NCBI GenBank assembly: GCA_029931535.1
Contig: JAQPZY010001688.1
Coordinates: 5,139,001-5,203,000 of the forward strand
Direction of reading: 5' to 3'
Source of the DNA: Margaritifera margaritifera
Taxonomy: Eukaryota > Mollusca > Bivalvia > Unionida > Margaritiferidae
DNA: 64,000 nucleotides
Positions 48,568 to 59,298 of this stretch are shown in pieces. Each line of letters starts with the position of its first letter. Position 1 is the stretch's first letter. A program made the translations under genes and the position numbers. The notes under the pieces were generated by a model, which was not told the origin of the DNA, ran no database searches, and saw only the letters and a program-made list of their open reading frames with translations.

Positions 48568-49985
48568 CAAAAGTCTAGCTTTTATTATTTTATTATTGTT
48601 GATATAGCTGTGAGTGTATATAAATAATTACAAAAAGTCTAGCTTTTATTATTGTTTATATAGCTGAGTAGATGTTTCTGGATATTTAATTCAGCTTAAG
48701 TGGAAACGTAGATAAAGAAAAATGTATATATTGAAACATGATGAACTTTAAGTTAACAGATTTCTGTTTTTGGTTATGTTTAATTTATTAGCTAAAGGTC
48801 TTTTACCCAACCATCTCACTCTGTAAAAACTTATTTCGAAAACCTTTATCTTTGTATCCATTGATCTGTCTATATACACCTATATGCATGTCTTTCCTCT
48901 TCTAACTATAGATACATTCTAACCCTTTCTGTTTTACTTATGTTCATATCTATCTACATATACTCTTTACATCTATCTTCTTCGAAACTTCAAATCTACC
49001 GATAAAAGGAAACAAAAGTTCTTTAGTTGTCAAGACGCATAGCGAAATTTCCAAAAAACATCTCCCTTTTTTCTTTGTACAAATGTGTTATGCTGGTGAG
49101 TTAGGAGGTGTGTTGAATTGTATAAAACGTATGTGATAGTCACCATCACCTACCACATTACCTTGTTTGCTCGTACGTAGTTGTAATTGTTGGTGAGTAC
49201 GGAGGTTGTTTGGCAGCATAAAAAAGTTCTTGTCTTAATTATGCATGTTTTTGTCTATCTTCCCATCCTATTCAACCACTCCTATTCCAGTTTTCATATA
49301 TGACTCAATTCCCATCAATACTACCTATTTTTGTGATTGCATATATGTATGTTTGTATGTAGGTTTTCATATATGACTAAATTCCCATCAATACTAGCTA
49401 TTTTTGTGATTGCATATATGTATGTTTGTATGTAGGTTTTCATATATGACTCAATTCCCATCAATACTAGCTATTTTTGTGATTGCATATATGCATGTTT
49501 GTATGTAGGTTTTCATATATGACTAAATTCCCATCAATACTAGCTATTTTTATGATTGCTTTGCTGTATGTTTGTATGTAGATTGGAATGTGCATGTATG
49601 TGCGTATCCACTCCTTCACCCTACTTGGTATATAGGATTCTATAAATGTAAATATGTATGTACGTAATCAGACAAATAGTGTCTGCCCCTTTTTTGTTTT
49701 TATGTAGGGATGTGTGTTTGTTTGTTTCTTTGTAAGACTGTGTTTGCCTCTTTCTTTGTTTGTTAATAACAGTTTTTATTTGTTTGATCATTTCTTTGTT
49801 TGTCGATAAGTAGGAGTAGTAAGGTAAAAGGCGGATTTCAGCACATCACCTCTCTCTAATTTCAGTCCATGCAAGCCCCCTCTTGCAGTTTTGAAACCTA
49901 GATTGGATCAATTATGCTACGAACACTCCTTTTGCTTTATTAATAAGAAATTGTCATCAAAATCGTTGATGATTAATTTTTTCTT
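46880..49985. other. Non-coding stretch with simple and tandem repeats before the viral element
   Basis: Holds a (TC)n tract at 47819-47845, a (TA)n tract at 48485-48562, and a four-copy 73-bp tandem repeat at about 49291-49575 (ttttcatatatgact, aattcccatcaatacta, gtatgtttgtatgtagg). No gene is supported. The 47548-47884 minus-strand frames are translations of the (TC)n tract. Confidence 0.5.
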
Positions 49986-49987
49986 TT

Positions 49988-50053
49988 ACTATAATAAATG
50001 TTTACATAAAACTTATTATAGTTTATTTACTGTTAACTATAATAAATGTTAAT
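49988..50053. repeat. Inverted and direct ACTATAATAA repeats at the left edge of the viral element
   Basis: ACTATAATAA (49988-49997) is inverted at 50013-50022 (TTATTATAGT) and repeated directly at 50037. It lies just outside the leftmost viral gene and could be part of a terminal region, but the right terminus is outside the window and no pairing can be tested. Confidence 0.3.
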
Positions 50054-50174
50054 ATTTTTTCAATAGTTTTAATACAATTTGAGTACGTTATTTTGTCTAA
50101 ACACACTTGATTTATCAAATATGATGTTTTATGATATAGATTATATAAAATTATATCCTGAAATTTGGATCTGA

Positions 50175-50456
50175 TTATAAAATTACTGTTTTGAAACGAA
50201 TTTTTGAAAAAACATCACTATAATCGGCAGACTCATTAGATAGTAAAAATTTAGTAACTAAGTTTGCTTCATTAGAATCATCATTTGTACTTGGAATTAA
50301 CATATTTTTACAATCATATGTGATTGAATTTGATTTACCAGGAAGAATAATATTGAAAAATAAACCGTGGTCGGTTTTGAACGTTTTAATTTCAATTATG
50401 TTACCATATTTTAGCGTATAATAAATTTCAATGATTGTATCGTTAATTGTATTCAT
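50175..50456 (-). CDS. Hypothetical viral-element protein, 93 aa
   Basis: An intact ATG-started frame on the minus strand, the last of the leftward genes. The product has a hydrophobic, isoleucine- and tyrosine-rich N-terminal half (DTIIEIYYTLKYGNIIEIKT) with alternating beta-type residues and an acidic second half. There is no signal peptide or transmembrane helix. I do not recognise it. Its place in the leftward gene series and similar AT-rich codon use support a real gene. The alternative is a chance frame, which is less likely at this length next to intact neighbours. Confidence 0.5.
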   Translation of the reverse strand: MNTINDTIIEIYYTLKYGNIIEIKTFKTDHGLFFNIILPGKSNSITYDCKNMLIPSTNDDSNEANLVTKFLLSNESADYSDVFSKIRFKTVIL

Positions 50457-50687
50457 ATAGTAATAGAACTTAGAATTTATGTAAAATATTGAATTATGTT
50501 ATGATATAACAGTCTTCAATGCTTCCATCGTGAAAGAAATATTTTATGATTAGACAGTTTTTATATTTCATATTATGTTTTACTATATATAGTATCATAT
50601 TTTTTTTCATATTTTACTATTCTATTTGGGGAAATATTGACTAACATGTTGTCCTGTGTTTGTAATTCATGTATTAATCCAATAGTA

Positions 50688-51062
50688 TCATATTTTTTTA
50701 CCTCGCAAATAAGCTTGTAATTCTGTTAATATTTTTTCGTATACTGATGCGGAGAATTTACACGATGATTTTTTATGTTCGAGTTTTGGTTCAATCCGTC
50801 TTATACCAGCACTAATAAATATTCCAATACCAGATAGTATTAGAAGTAGTGGATTTAGTGTGCTACCCGCTGAAACAACACCGCTTGTTGTTAATATCAG
50901 CGGCGCATAAAATATTAGTTTTATTAACCGACCATAATACTTGGCAGCTTTTTTAGCGCAGTATGCTTTTTTATGATATGTGTAAAAATATGCTATTAGT
51001 TGATTGCGTTCCTCATCTGATATTGCTGTAGAAATATGATTAAAATTAATGATTTGTTTCAT
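50688..51062 (-). CDS. Two-transmembrane protein, SLATT-like architecture, 124 aa
   Basis: ATG-started minus-strand frame. It has an N-terminal amphipathic helix with a basic tyrosine-rich stretch (YHKKAYCAKKAAKYYGR), two hydrophobic helices at about residues 46-66 and 70-90 (LIKLIFYAPLILTTSGVV and LLLILSGIGIFISAG), then a charged segment and a final helix (SVYEKILTELQAYLRG). This helix-2TM-long-helix plan resembles SLATT-type membrane proteins, which occur in prokaryotic defence modules and in several large and small DNA viruses of eukaryotes. The similarity is architectural, seen by eye. The role is unknown; membrane association during entry or egress is a guess. Confidence 0.55.
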   Translation of the reverse strand: MKQIINFNHISTAISDEERNQLIAYFYTYHKKAYCAKKAAKYYGRLIKLIFYAPLILTTSGVVSAGSTLNPLLLILSGIGIFISAGIRRIEPKLEHKKSSCKFSASVYEKILTELQAYLRGKKI

Positions 51063-51091
51063 CGTTTATATATAATAATCGTTGATAAATA

Positions 51092-53180
51092 TTAACTTGT
51101 AATCTTTAATTTTATAACAGCGTCTGAAACCAGTGCATTAAAATCTGCATTTCGGACATCTGTAAGCGTTGCTCTGTATTTATTAAATATATTTGCTGTA
51201 TGACGTCGCAGTTGTTCTTCCTGTTTGTCTGTATATTCTTTTGTTGATTTATAGTCGAGTGTATCTGAAACCGCTGCAATATCATTTATTTCACCGATAT
51301 CATGTTCGTGTAAATCAATGAATTCGATGGCTGCTTTAACAAAATCGATGTTAATATTACGTGGAATAAAGTATTGGCGAAGGATTACGTATGAGGTTGC
51401 GAATCTTTCCTTTATATTTGATTGATTTGATTGCGGTTGATCTGATTGAGGTTTATCTGATAATAAACCATTATGTAACTCAGTTTTTACTTTTAAATGA
51501 CCTTCTGTAAAATCATACTTTAAAATTAATTTGTCTAGATTTTTAATTTTCTTAACATAATGATAAAAATAAACCAATAAATATTCAGAACCTCTAGCTA
51601 CTCCATATACTAGAGGTGGATGATCACCTTTTATAATATCACTAATATTCGTCAAATTTTTTATTTTATTTAGATATTCTACTTTAATTTTATCTTCTAA
51701 ATGCATATTTTTTTTATAATAAACATCAGCGTCTAAAACATTATACCCAAAAACATTAAACATTCTTAAATCATAACGAAATGGCATTGTATCTACATGA
51801 TTTAATTTATTGTATCTATCAACAAACCAAAGAGTAAAAACAGCATCAGTTAATTTGTCAACATCGTTATGGTATTTAATAACCTCTTCAAATTTTAATT
51901 TTTCTGCAGCTTTTGAAACTAGTTCTTTAAATTTTTTATTTTTTTCATCATCGATAAAATCTCTATATTTTCCAAATATTTCTACTTGTTTACCTTTTAT
52001 CATTTGATCTTGTTCAAACGAATAAGATAATTTATATTTGAATTCGAAGGTTTCCAAAATATTATTTATATTATTTACATCAACATTTTGACGATTTAAG
52101 TCAATAAATTCCATAGCTGATTTTACAGCTCCTAATGGTATCTCATCTAACACTAAGTGCTGATATAATATTGTATAAGCTGCAGCAAAATCATTTAATA
52201 CATTGTTCTCAGTTAAGAGATCGTTTACTTTTAATTTTTCTTTTAACATATCACGTAAATCTGAATACAATGGCTCACTTATAAAAGCGTTTAATAAACG
52301 ATGAATATCACCGCTGTTTATTATATCCTTATATATTATTTGATTTGGATTTGAATCCCAAGTTATTTCATCTGGTATTTCATCAAGTAAGTTTAGTTCA
52401 TCATAAAAAAACTTTTCTTTCAGGCTCTGTTAACTGTTTTACTTTTTTCTCAATTGTTTCAACAGTGTCAAATGCAGTTGCTATATCATCACCGCTGTAT
52501 TTATTTTGAAATTCTGATATTTTTGATGATGTTAGTACTAAGTAACTAGTAGCTAACGAGTGAGCATCATCAGGTTCGTTGTGGACGGCAACAATCGTTT
52601 CAGTGTCATTGTAATCTAATCCGAGATCTCGGAACAGTCGTCGTTTAGCAAAATTATGTAACGCGTTTTCGTTTCTTCCAAGACCGTGTCGCTTTTTATC
52701 AAAAATTTTATCAAGGCAATCCAGCCTCTCTTTGTGTTTTACTCTTTCTCCTCCAGTAAATTTTCGTTTTTGTACTAATTTTGACCGAGATATTGTATTT
52801 ACATTATCACGTGATAATTCTAATATTGTATCGTGCAGTAATATTTCAATTTCACTCTCTAGTTTATCCATTTCCGCCTGAGTACAGAATTTTACAAATA
52901 TATCGTATTTGTTTAGAATTTCTTTCATCTGAGTCTTTCTCATTGAGATAACCGATCTTAAATTTCTAATATTTTCAGTTTGTTCATCATCTGTATTTTT
53001 TATCATATTTGATAGTTCACGAATCGCTGATCGAATATTTTCTTGTCGTTGAGCTTCCATTTTTTCTTGAGATGTTTTATTAGGAATAGGAGCAGTAAAT
53101 TCAGGTTTATCCAACTGTGTGTGATCAAATTCGAATATTTTATTGTAAAACTCGCGGCATACTTCAGCGATTTCAGGCAT
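51092..53180 (-). pseudogene. Large hypothetical protein with internal duplication, one frameshift
   Basis: The gene starts with ATG at 53180. The first 259 codons end at a stop just after a 7-T run (minus strand; plus strand 52406-52412 region). The next frame is open from there without an ATG to the stop at 51092, about 430 further codons, so one gene is split by a single-base insertion. The N-terminal part is helical and charged, with a basic KIFDKKRHGLGRNENALHNF patch. The C-terminal part has two copies of a ~100-residue unit (about 52210-51890 and 51420-51100) sharing A-x-YxIL-x-Q, AxEFIDL, NI-L-T and KYR. The N-terminal ATSYLVL region may be a third, partial copy. I do not recognise the family. 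Its location next to the fibre suggests a structural or attachment-related role. Confidence 0.65.
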
Positions 53181-53221
53181 TAAGTTATTATATTATTGAT
53201 TTTATACAAAAAATAAATTAT

Positions 53222-54877
53222 TTAAACGGCATCATCTAATGAAAATATTTGAAACATACTAAGACCTGGATTTGTTGGTTCAGCGTTAAAAACATATAAT
53301 CTGAAATACGAATACTTATTTGTATTAGATAAAGTAAATTCTTGAATTGTTGTTCCGATATAATTAACGCCAGGCGCGATTGTATATAATGTTGTATAAC
53401 CAACATCATTGATGGAGCCCTCGAGTCGCCAATTATATATTCGTTCTTGGTTAGTAGCTCGTCCACGCAGTTGAAATTTCCATATAGCAACAGGCGATGG
53501 ACACTGAATTTTAATCCAAAAGTTTGCTGACATACCATTGGTCGCCCACTCGTTTATATTTGTCGCAGAATACAGATGATATGAAAACACATAACAAGGA
53601 TCAAATCCAGAATACGCTGATGATGATGTCACAATAAATCCAGTACGATTGTTGCTGTTTCCAGCTAGTGGTGGAATATAACCAGCACTGTTTTTGACTC
53701 TAATAGCACCTGCGATCTTAGAATCAACATAAGTTTTGTTGGTGAGATCATCTGTTGCAGTTGGAGCTGTTGCACATTTAACAACACAATTTGTCATCAC
53801 AAGATTGCCAGTCATTGTATCACCGATTTTGTTAACCACGGTGCTTTTGAGGTTAACAAGTGATGAATACGGAACAGAATCACCTGGATTGACTGGTACT
53901 GGTACATTTATTATCGCAAAATTATTTAAGTTCAATGACCCCGTCATTATGCTTCCAATTCTAAGAACAGCATTGTCATTCATGTACTTAACATTGACTG
54001 CGTTATCGAGTGCCAATGATAAGTATGTGTTTAATCCGTTTAGAACAAATCCACCCATGTTAACCGAGCCAATCATTGTTGTTCCAGTTCGAGGAACATA
54101 TTCAGCGAGTTTTGTTGTGACTTGAGCATAAGACGTTGCATCGGAAATGTTTCCTGGTGGAAACGTTGTTGGTAATCCTGTTATTTTAGCTCCATTAACC
54201 ATTGTTAACGTTCCAGCCATTATATCTCCAGCGCGGCTGATATATTGTGATGTAATATCGTCGACATATGTTTTGTTTACTAGATCAATAGCCGTTGATG
54301 GTATTGTCAATGACGTTATTTTATTCATTCCCATGCTTAACGTTCCAACCATAATATCTCCAGTTCGCTTGAGAAATACCGTTGATTCATCAACATATGT
54401 TTTGTTCACAAGATCGGTACCATTAATTGGGACATACGTCGATGATATTTTATTTAATCCCATGATAAGTGCACCCAACATTGTGCTGCCATAGCGGTTG
54501 ACATACGTTGATGAGAATTCATCCACATATAATTTGTTGACAACATCTGAGAGATTTATTGGAACATACGATGAAGTTATTTTATTAGCACTCATATCCA
54601 AGATTCCAGTCATTACGTCGCCGGCTTTATTGACTTTTCTGTCATTGATTGCTAACATCTGGGCTAGACTTACCGCTTGAGTATTATTGGGATTGAGCAC
54701 AGGATAATCAGTTTCCAAACCAATTACTCTAGAATTGCTCATTTTTAAATTTCCAGTCATTATGTCCCCAGATTTCTTCACTAATCCTGATATATCTGTG
54801 GCTCCAACAACTTTTACTGCTGATGGAGCATCTACTGTTGTGTTTATTATTGTACCAAATTTACTATAATAAGACAT
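53222..54877 (-). CDS. Fibre/spike protein: tail-fibre-type repeats plus discoidin-like C-terminal domain, 551 aa
   Basis: Intact ATG-started frame. Residues about 31-390 consist of eight repeats of 42-49 residues with the pattern GD-x-MTG-x-L-x-M ... KI ... P ... D-VNK-x-YVD, as in the shaft repeats of bacteriophage tail fibres. The last ~155 residues form a beta-rich domain with FWIKIQCPSPVAIWKFQLRG, NWRLEGSIND, YTTLY and YSYFRLYVFN, the pattern of F5/8-type C (discoidin) galactose-binding-like modules. The N-terminal 30 residues would anchor it. Trimeric shaft plus carbohydrate-binding head is the layout of an attachment fibre, functionally like the adenovirus fibre. No signal peptide or TM segment is present. 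It starts 73 bp from the divergent ATPase gene. Confidence 0.8.
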   Translation of the reverse strand: MSYYSKFGTIINTTVDAPSAVKVVGATDISGLVKKSGDIMTGNLKMSNSRVIGLETDYPVLNPNNTQAVSLAQMLAINDRKVNKAGDVMTGILDMSANKITSSYVPINLSDVVNKLYVDEFSSTYVNRYGSTMLGALIMGLNKISSTYVPINGTDLVNKTYVDESTVFLKRTGDIMVGTLSMGMNKITSLTIPSTAIDLVNKTYVDDITSQYISRAGDIMAGTLTMVNGAKITGLPTTFPPGNISDATSYAQVTTKLAEYVPRTGTTMIGSVNMGGFVLNGLNTYLSLALDNAVNVKYMNDNAVLRIGSIMTGSLNLNNFAIINVPVPVNPGDSVPYSSLVNLKSTVVNKIGDTMTGNLVMTNCVVKCATAPTATDDLTNKTYVDSKIAGAIRVKNSAGYIPPLAGNSNNRTGFIVTSSSAYSGFDPCYVFSYHLYSATNINEWATNGMSANFWIKIQCPSPVAIWKFQLRGRATNQERIYNWRLEGSINDVGYTTLYTIAPGVNYIGTTIQEFTLSNTNKYSYFRLYVFNAEPTNPGLSMFQIFSLDDAV

Positions 54878-54950
54878 TATTATAATATAGATTTTTTATA
54901 AATATATATAAATCCAATTATATATAATAAATTGTATACAAACAAAAAAA
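54878..54950. promoter_or_regulatory. Bidirectional promoter region between fibre and ATPase
   Basis: A 73-bp AT-only-like gap separates the two divergent starts. TATA-type sequences occur for both strands (ataaatatatataaat and tatatataataaa), and the ATPase ATG is preceded by a run of seven A. Confidence 0.5.
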
Positions 54951-55619
54951 ATGTCAATTATCAACTTTGATGATCCATCACGAGAAATTCGAACAAAGCA
55001 TAAGAATGAGTTGCCAGATACACATTATTTAATTGTTGGACGAACTGGATCGGGTAAAACTAATCTTTTGATGAATTTAATAATTAGTAAAATATTAAAA
55101 TATGATCGAGTGTTTATTTATACAATTAATGCGCAACAACAAAAATATGATTTATTGCAGCAATTTAACAATCAGGTTTTAAAAACAATTTCTGGCAACA
55201 ATGTCATTACATTTCATTCACCAGATGAAGTTATTCCTGTTGCGGAACTTGACGATGAGGAGAACAAGATTGTGGTATTTGATGATATACCTTTGACAGC
55301 CAAAGACACAAAACCCGTGGAATCCTTTTTTGCATTGTCGCGAAACAAACGTTGTAATTCTATTTATCTCGCTCAAAGTTATTTTACAGTACCAAAGACG
55401 ATTCGACGCAACACAGGTTGTTTTATTTTATTTGGCGGGCTTGATAACAATGATGTAAATAGAATCGCAAATGATTTTTATGGCGGTGCCATCGATAAAA
55501 AACAATTTATTCAGATGTATAAGTCGGCAACGCATAACATGTATGATTTCTTTTTGTTTGACAAATACGCTGCTGATCCTACGAAGATGTTTCGTAGAAA
55601 TATTACACAGTTGTTTTGA
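54951..55619 (+). CDS. A32-like genome-packaging ATPase, 222 aa
   Basis: Intact frame from ATG (after aaaaaaa) to TGA. Walker A GRTGSGKT is at residues 30-37, Walker B IVVFDD at 107-112, and the sensor-type segment SIYLAQSYFTVPKTIRRNTG at about 142-161. A conserved FGGLDNNDVNRIANDF helix and a FFLFD strand follow. This is the FtsK/HerA-type packaging ATPase of Polintons, virophages and large DNA viruses (poxvirus A32 relatives), which pumps the genome into preformed capsids. About 220 residues is near the usual size. It leads the rightward arm, and the next gene begins 43 bp downstream. It is the best-conserved gene after the capsid protein. Confidence 0.9.
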   Translation: MSIINFDDPSREIRTKHKNELPDTHYLIVGRTGSGKTNLLMNLIISKILKYDRVFIYTINAQQQKYDLLQQFNNQVLKTISGNNVITFHSPDEVIPVAELDDEENKIVVFDDIPLTAKDTKPVESFFALSRNKRCNSIYLAQSYFTVPKTIRRNTGCFILFGGLDNNDVNRIANDFYGGAIDKKQFIQMYKSATHNMYDFFLFDKYAADPTKMFRRNITQLF

Positions 55620-55662
55620 TTGTAGTTCACTTTATTTCAAAATTATGAATAACTAATTAATA

Positions 55663-58600
55663 ATGGAACGATATTATTTGCAACAAGTTCATGGAATTAA
55701 TGATCGGATAAGTGTGTTGCGTCGATTAAGTTTAGCTAAATACAAAAATCAACGATTGTTTCAATTGACCAGGCAGCGTGAACAGACAAGAGAGGATTCA
55801 TTGATAAGTTTTTTGAAACCCGTTCGCAAATTATTTGTTGGATCTTTTGTTGATCCAGCAACCAATAAGGAAATAGATTTAGATATATCAGCAGCAATCA
55901 ATCGAGGCTTTCAACCAACCAATGAAACGCTTAATAAAATTAGAGAACAATTTCAACACCTAAAATTAAATATCGCTGGAGATTCTGATGTAACTTCTAA
56001 AGAAACACAAACAGATGAAATATTAGATTTAGATCTGTTACAAAAGACATTAGCGCAAAAACCATCAACGTCTAAAGATTTTTTCGAAGCGAGACCACCA
56101 AGCGATCGCAGGAGATCTAAATCGTCATCGTCATCATCACAATCACCGCCATCAGGTGCTGTTGCTCAAAAAGTATTTAGTCCATCATATCAACAACCGC
56201 GAGTGCTCGATCAGGATGTTATTTATAATCCAATCGAAATAAAATATGATAGTATAAGAGATTATAGTTTAAGGCAATTAATACCATTACAACGTGAAAA
56301 TTTGATTTTACGGCGTGGTCAAATAGATGGTCAAAATTCAAATTTAGCGAGTTCTATTTTTAATCGATAAAAGAATTTTTGAAGAATATTCATCACAAGC
56401 TCGCAACGAAGAAACTGAAGATTTAGACAAGGAAATTCAATCTTTAATAAGTCAATATCAAAGTAATGTTCGTCTACAAGATGACATTGACTTATATCAA
56501 GAACAAGATTTGCAAAGAAAGAAATTATCAGCTTATCATAATGAAAGGGAAAATCGAAAAAGATCTAAAATATCTTTAATCGATGATTATTACAAACCTT
56601 TTGAAACTCCTAAACGTGATGATGATGATGATGAAGATCAAGGTGAACAATTGAGGATTGTTGATACATCAACGATCGAACCAGATCAATCACCACCGTT
56701 AGATTATGAAGAACAACAGCAACATGATTATCAAAGCGGTGAAGAAGAACCACAGCAATATTATGAAGCAGTCGAAGAAGAACAAAAAATAGAAGAACAA
56801 CCAACACAGTATTCTCAAATCGTCGAAGAAAAATCACAATTCGAAAAAGAACAGTCGAGACAGCCTTATCAAACCGTCGAAGAAGGACCGCAACGATATT
56901 ATCGGGTTGGTGAAGAACAACCAAGACAGTATTCTCAAATCGTCGAAGAAAAATCACAATTCGAAAAAGAACAGTCGAGACAGCCTTATCAAACCGTCGA
57001 AGAAGGACCGCAACGATATTATCGGGTTGGTGAAGAACAACCAAGACAGTATTCTCAAATCGCCGAAGAAAAATCACAATTCGAAAAAGAACAATCGAGA
57101 CAGTATTATCAAACCGTCGAAGAAGGACCGCAACGATATTATCGAGCTGTTGAAAAAGAACCAACAGCTAAAACAGCTGATGAAATAAAACAACAACAAA
57201 TAAATGTAGCGAAAAAACAACTTGGAGAATTAAAAATCGAACAAAAACTCCAAAAAGATTTTGAAGATATCGCTGAAATAAAATTACCAAAACGATCGAC
57301 AATCGATGAATCAACACCACCAAAATCAAAAGATATGACTGCTTTAATGTCAGATGCTATGACTAAATTTCGTGGAAAAATGGGTTTTGTTGATGATGAT
57401 GATGATGTTGATGATGATGATGAATGGGATGATGATGCTGATAAGACACCAGCAAAACCACCAGTAATATTACCAAAACAATCGTCAATCGATGAATCGG
57501 TCAAAGACCGATCACGTGGTCGAGTTGATCAGTTCGATAAGTTCGATCAGTCAAAGACTGATTCATTGACCGATTCGCCGATTGCTGATTATATGAGTGA
57601 GCCGCGTTTAAACATAACAGAACTCAAAAAGAAATTGAGACCCGCTGATGTTCCTACCGAGTTTGAAAAAACATCAGAAGAAGATCAACGAGCTAAAAGA
57701 GCACAAAAAGGTGACAAACATATGGAAATGGTATTTGAGTCATCACAAACAGTGAATAAACACGCTGCACGTGAAATGAAAGAGAAAGAAGATGAGTTAA
57801 AAAAGCAACAAATTAGAGCGCAAGAAAAATTTGATATTTCTGGTGAAATAACAGCTGCTGAAAAATTAGAAAGGGCTAAACTATCTGGTGAATTGTTTTA
57901 TGATTATAAGAAAAGAGAGTTAGAAGAGAAATATCAATCAGATCCACGACTATTAGAATTAAAAAGAAAACAAGATAAAGAAATTGAAAGCCTAAAAGAT
58001 GTGTCAACGATAAAAATTAAATTAAATTTATTAAATAATAAATATCTGGACGAACGTGAACAAGCTGTAATAGATGGTGATATGGAACAAGCAGAGCGAA
58101 TCACTAAAAAATATAACGAAGATAGATACAATTTAGAATTGACGCAATTAAACCAAATGGAATCTTTAAAAAAATATTAATAAAAAACATGCTAGAGAAA
58201 CAAGCGATTTGAAAACAGAATTTAATAGTGAAACAGAAGAGAAATTAAATAGCCTTAAAGAATTTAATAAATGGAATCAAGAAGCTACTGAAATAACAAC
58301 ATCTGATGAACATAAAAAACTATATGCAGAATTATTAAAACAACATGAGGCTTATCTCAGAGGACAAAAAGAAAGAATGGAAAGAGAAGCGGAAGTGGAG
58401 AAATTAAGAAATCTTGTGCAACTACAAAAAGATCAACGAGAGGGTAAAATTAAACCTCCACAACAAAAATTATCGTCAGTCGACCGCAGTCGATCGAGTA
58501 CACAAATCGAATCAGAACAGAAAAAATGGACACTAGATCCAGCAACAGGGCTTTACATATCATTGAAACCTAGTGTACTTCCAGAAGATCTATCAAATAT

Positions 58601-59264
58601 TTCAGTTGGGGATATACTGCAAATGATATCAGATCAACCAAAACAAGCAACGATTGAGCGCCCTAAATTAGCCAAACCCGATCGATCAACATTACCAGCA
58701 ACTCAGTTAAAAAGTAAAAAAGTTCAATCAGAGTTTGAAAAACAATTAGAAGGATTAATGGGTGCACCACCTAAAAAAATAGTTAGAACCGCAACAACGC
58801 AAATAGAACCTACAACAGAATCAACTGTTACCGTACCATTGGTTGACATAAAACCTGGTGGGCCACCACCTCCAGCTCCTGTATTTGATCCAAAAGCATT
58901 TGCAGCAATGAAAGTTACAAGATCTGATCCGTCCAGAGTGATAATAGGAGATCACACACTAAAAAAAAAAACAATTCCTGTTAGAGATCCTGGTGTTGCA
59001 GAAGTTCAAAGTTCCATCAGTGATGCAGCAGCGAAACGAGTATTAAAATCTATAATTGTTAAACAGCCTGAATCGATTTATAGAGATGAATTATCTAATA
59101 TGACAAGGTCAGCGGTTATTGAATTACAACAAAGTGTAGCACTCGATGCAGAGTATTTAAACGATTTTAAAAATGATAAACGTCCTTTTATTCAAAATTT
59201 CATCGTAGCAAATCATAATCTTAAAAATAGAATAATATATCATCTGAAATCACATAAGTATTAA
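55663..59264 (+). pseudogene. Large disordered structural protein, broken by two frameshifts
   Basis: Starts with ATG at 55663. The first 235 codons end at 56370, where a frame lacking any usable ATG opens and runs to 58180. A third such frame runs from about 58170 to 59264. Each junction is a short A/T run (ttttt near 56357-56361; aaaaaaa 58168-58174) with one extra base, so a single gene of about 1200 codons is implied. Near the N-terminus, residues 20-100 form a folded domain (KPVRKLFVGSFVDPATNKEI). Glu/Gln-rich coiled coil follows, with a 40-residue repeat present three times (56798-57157), an acidic DDDDDVDDDDEWDDDADK segment, and more helix. The function is unknown, probably tegument- or core-like. 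Confidence 0.65.
56798..57157 (+). repeat. 120-bp in-frame tandem repeat, three copies
   Basis: Copies start at 56798, 56918 and 57038 with period 120 (40 codons). They are nearly identical, indicating recent duplication or conversion. Each encodes a QYSQI-VEEKSQFEKEQSRQ unit followed by YYR. Confidence 0.9.
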
Positions 59265-59298
59265 AACATGTAATTGTATATATATAAACTACCAACTG

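Noticed and set aside
52395..52415. A T-TTT-TTA heptamer at the break in the 51092-53180 gene looked like a programmed -1 frameshift site.
   Set aside because: The open downstream frame is +1 relative to the upstream one, not -1, so classical -1 slippage would not join them. A one-base insertion explains it.
53222..54877. Bacterial phage contamination, because of the tail-fibre-type repeats.
   Set aside because: The gene is embedded between eukaryotic-virus-type genes with the same AT-rich base use and a shared divergent promoter region, and it has a discoidin-like end. No other phage gene is present.
56610..57164. Minus-strand frame of 184 codons.
   Set aside because: It is the antisense shadow of the repeated Glu/Gln-rich gene on the plus strand.
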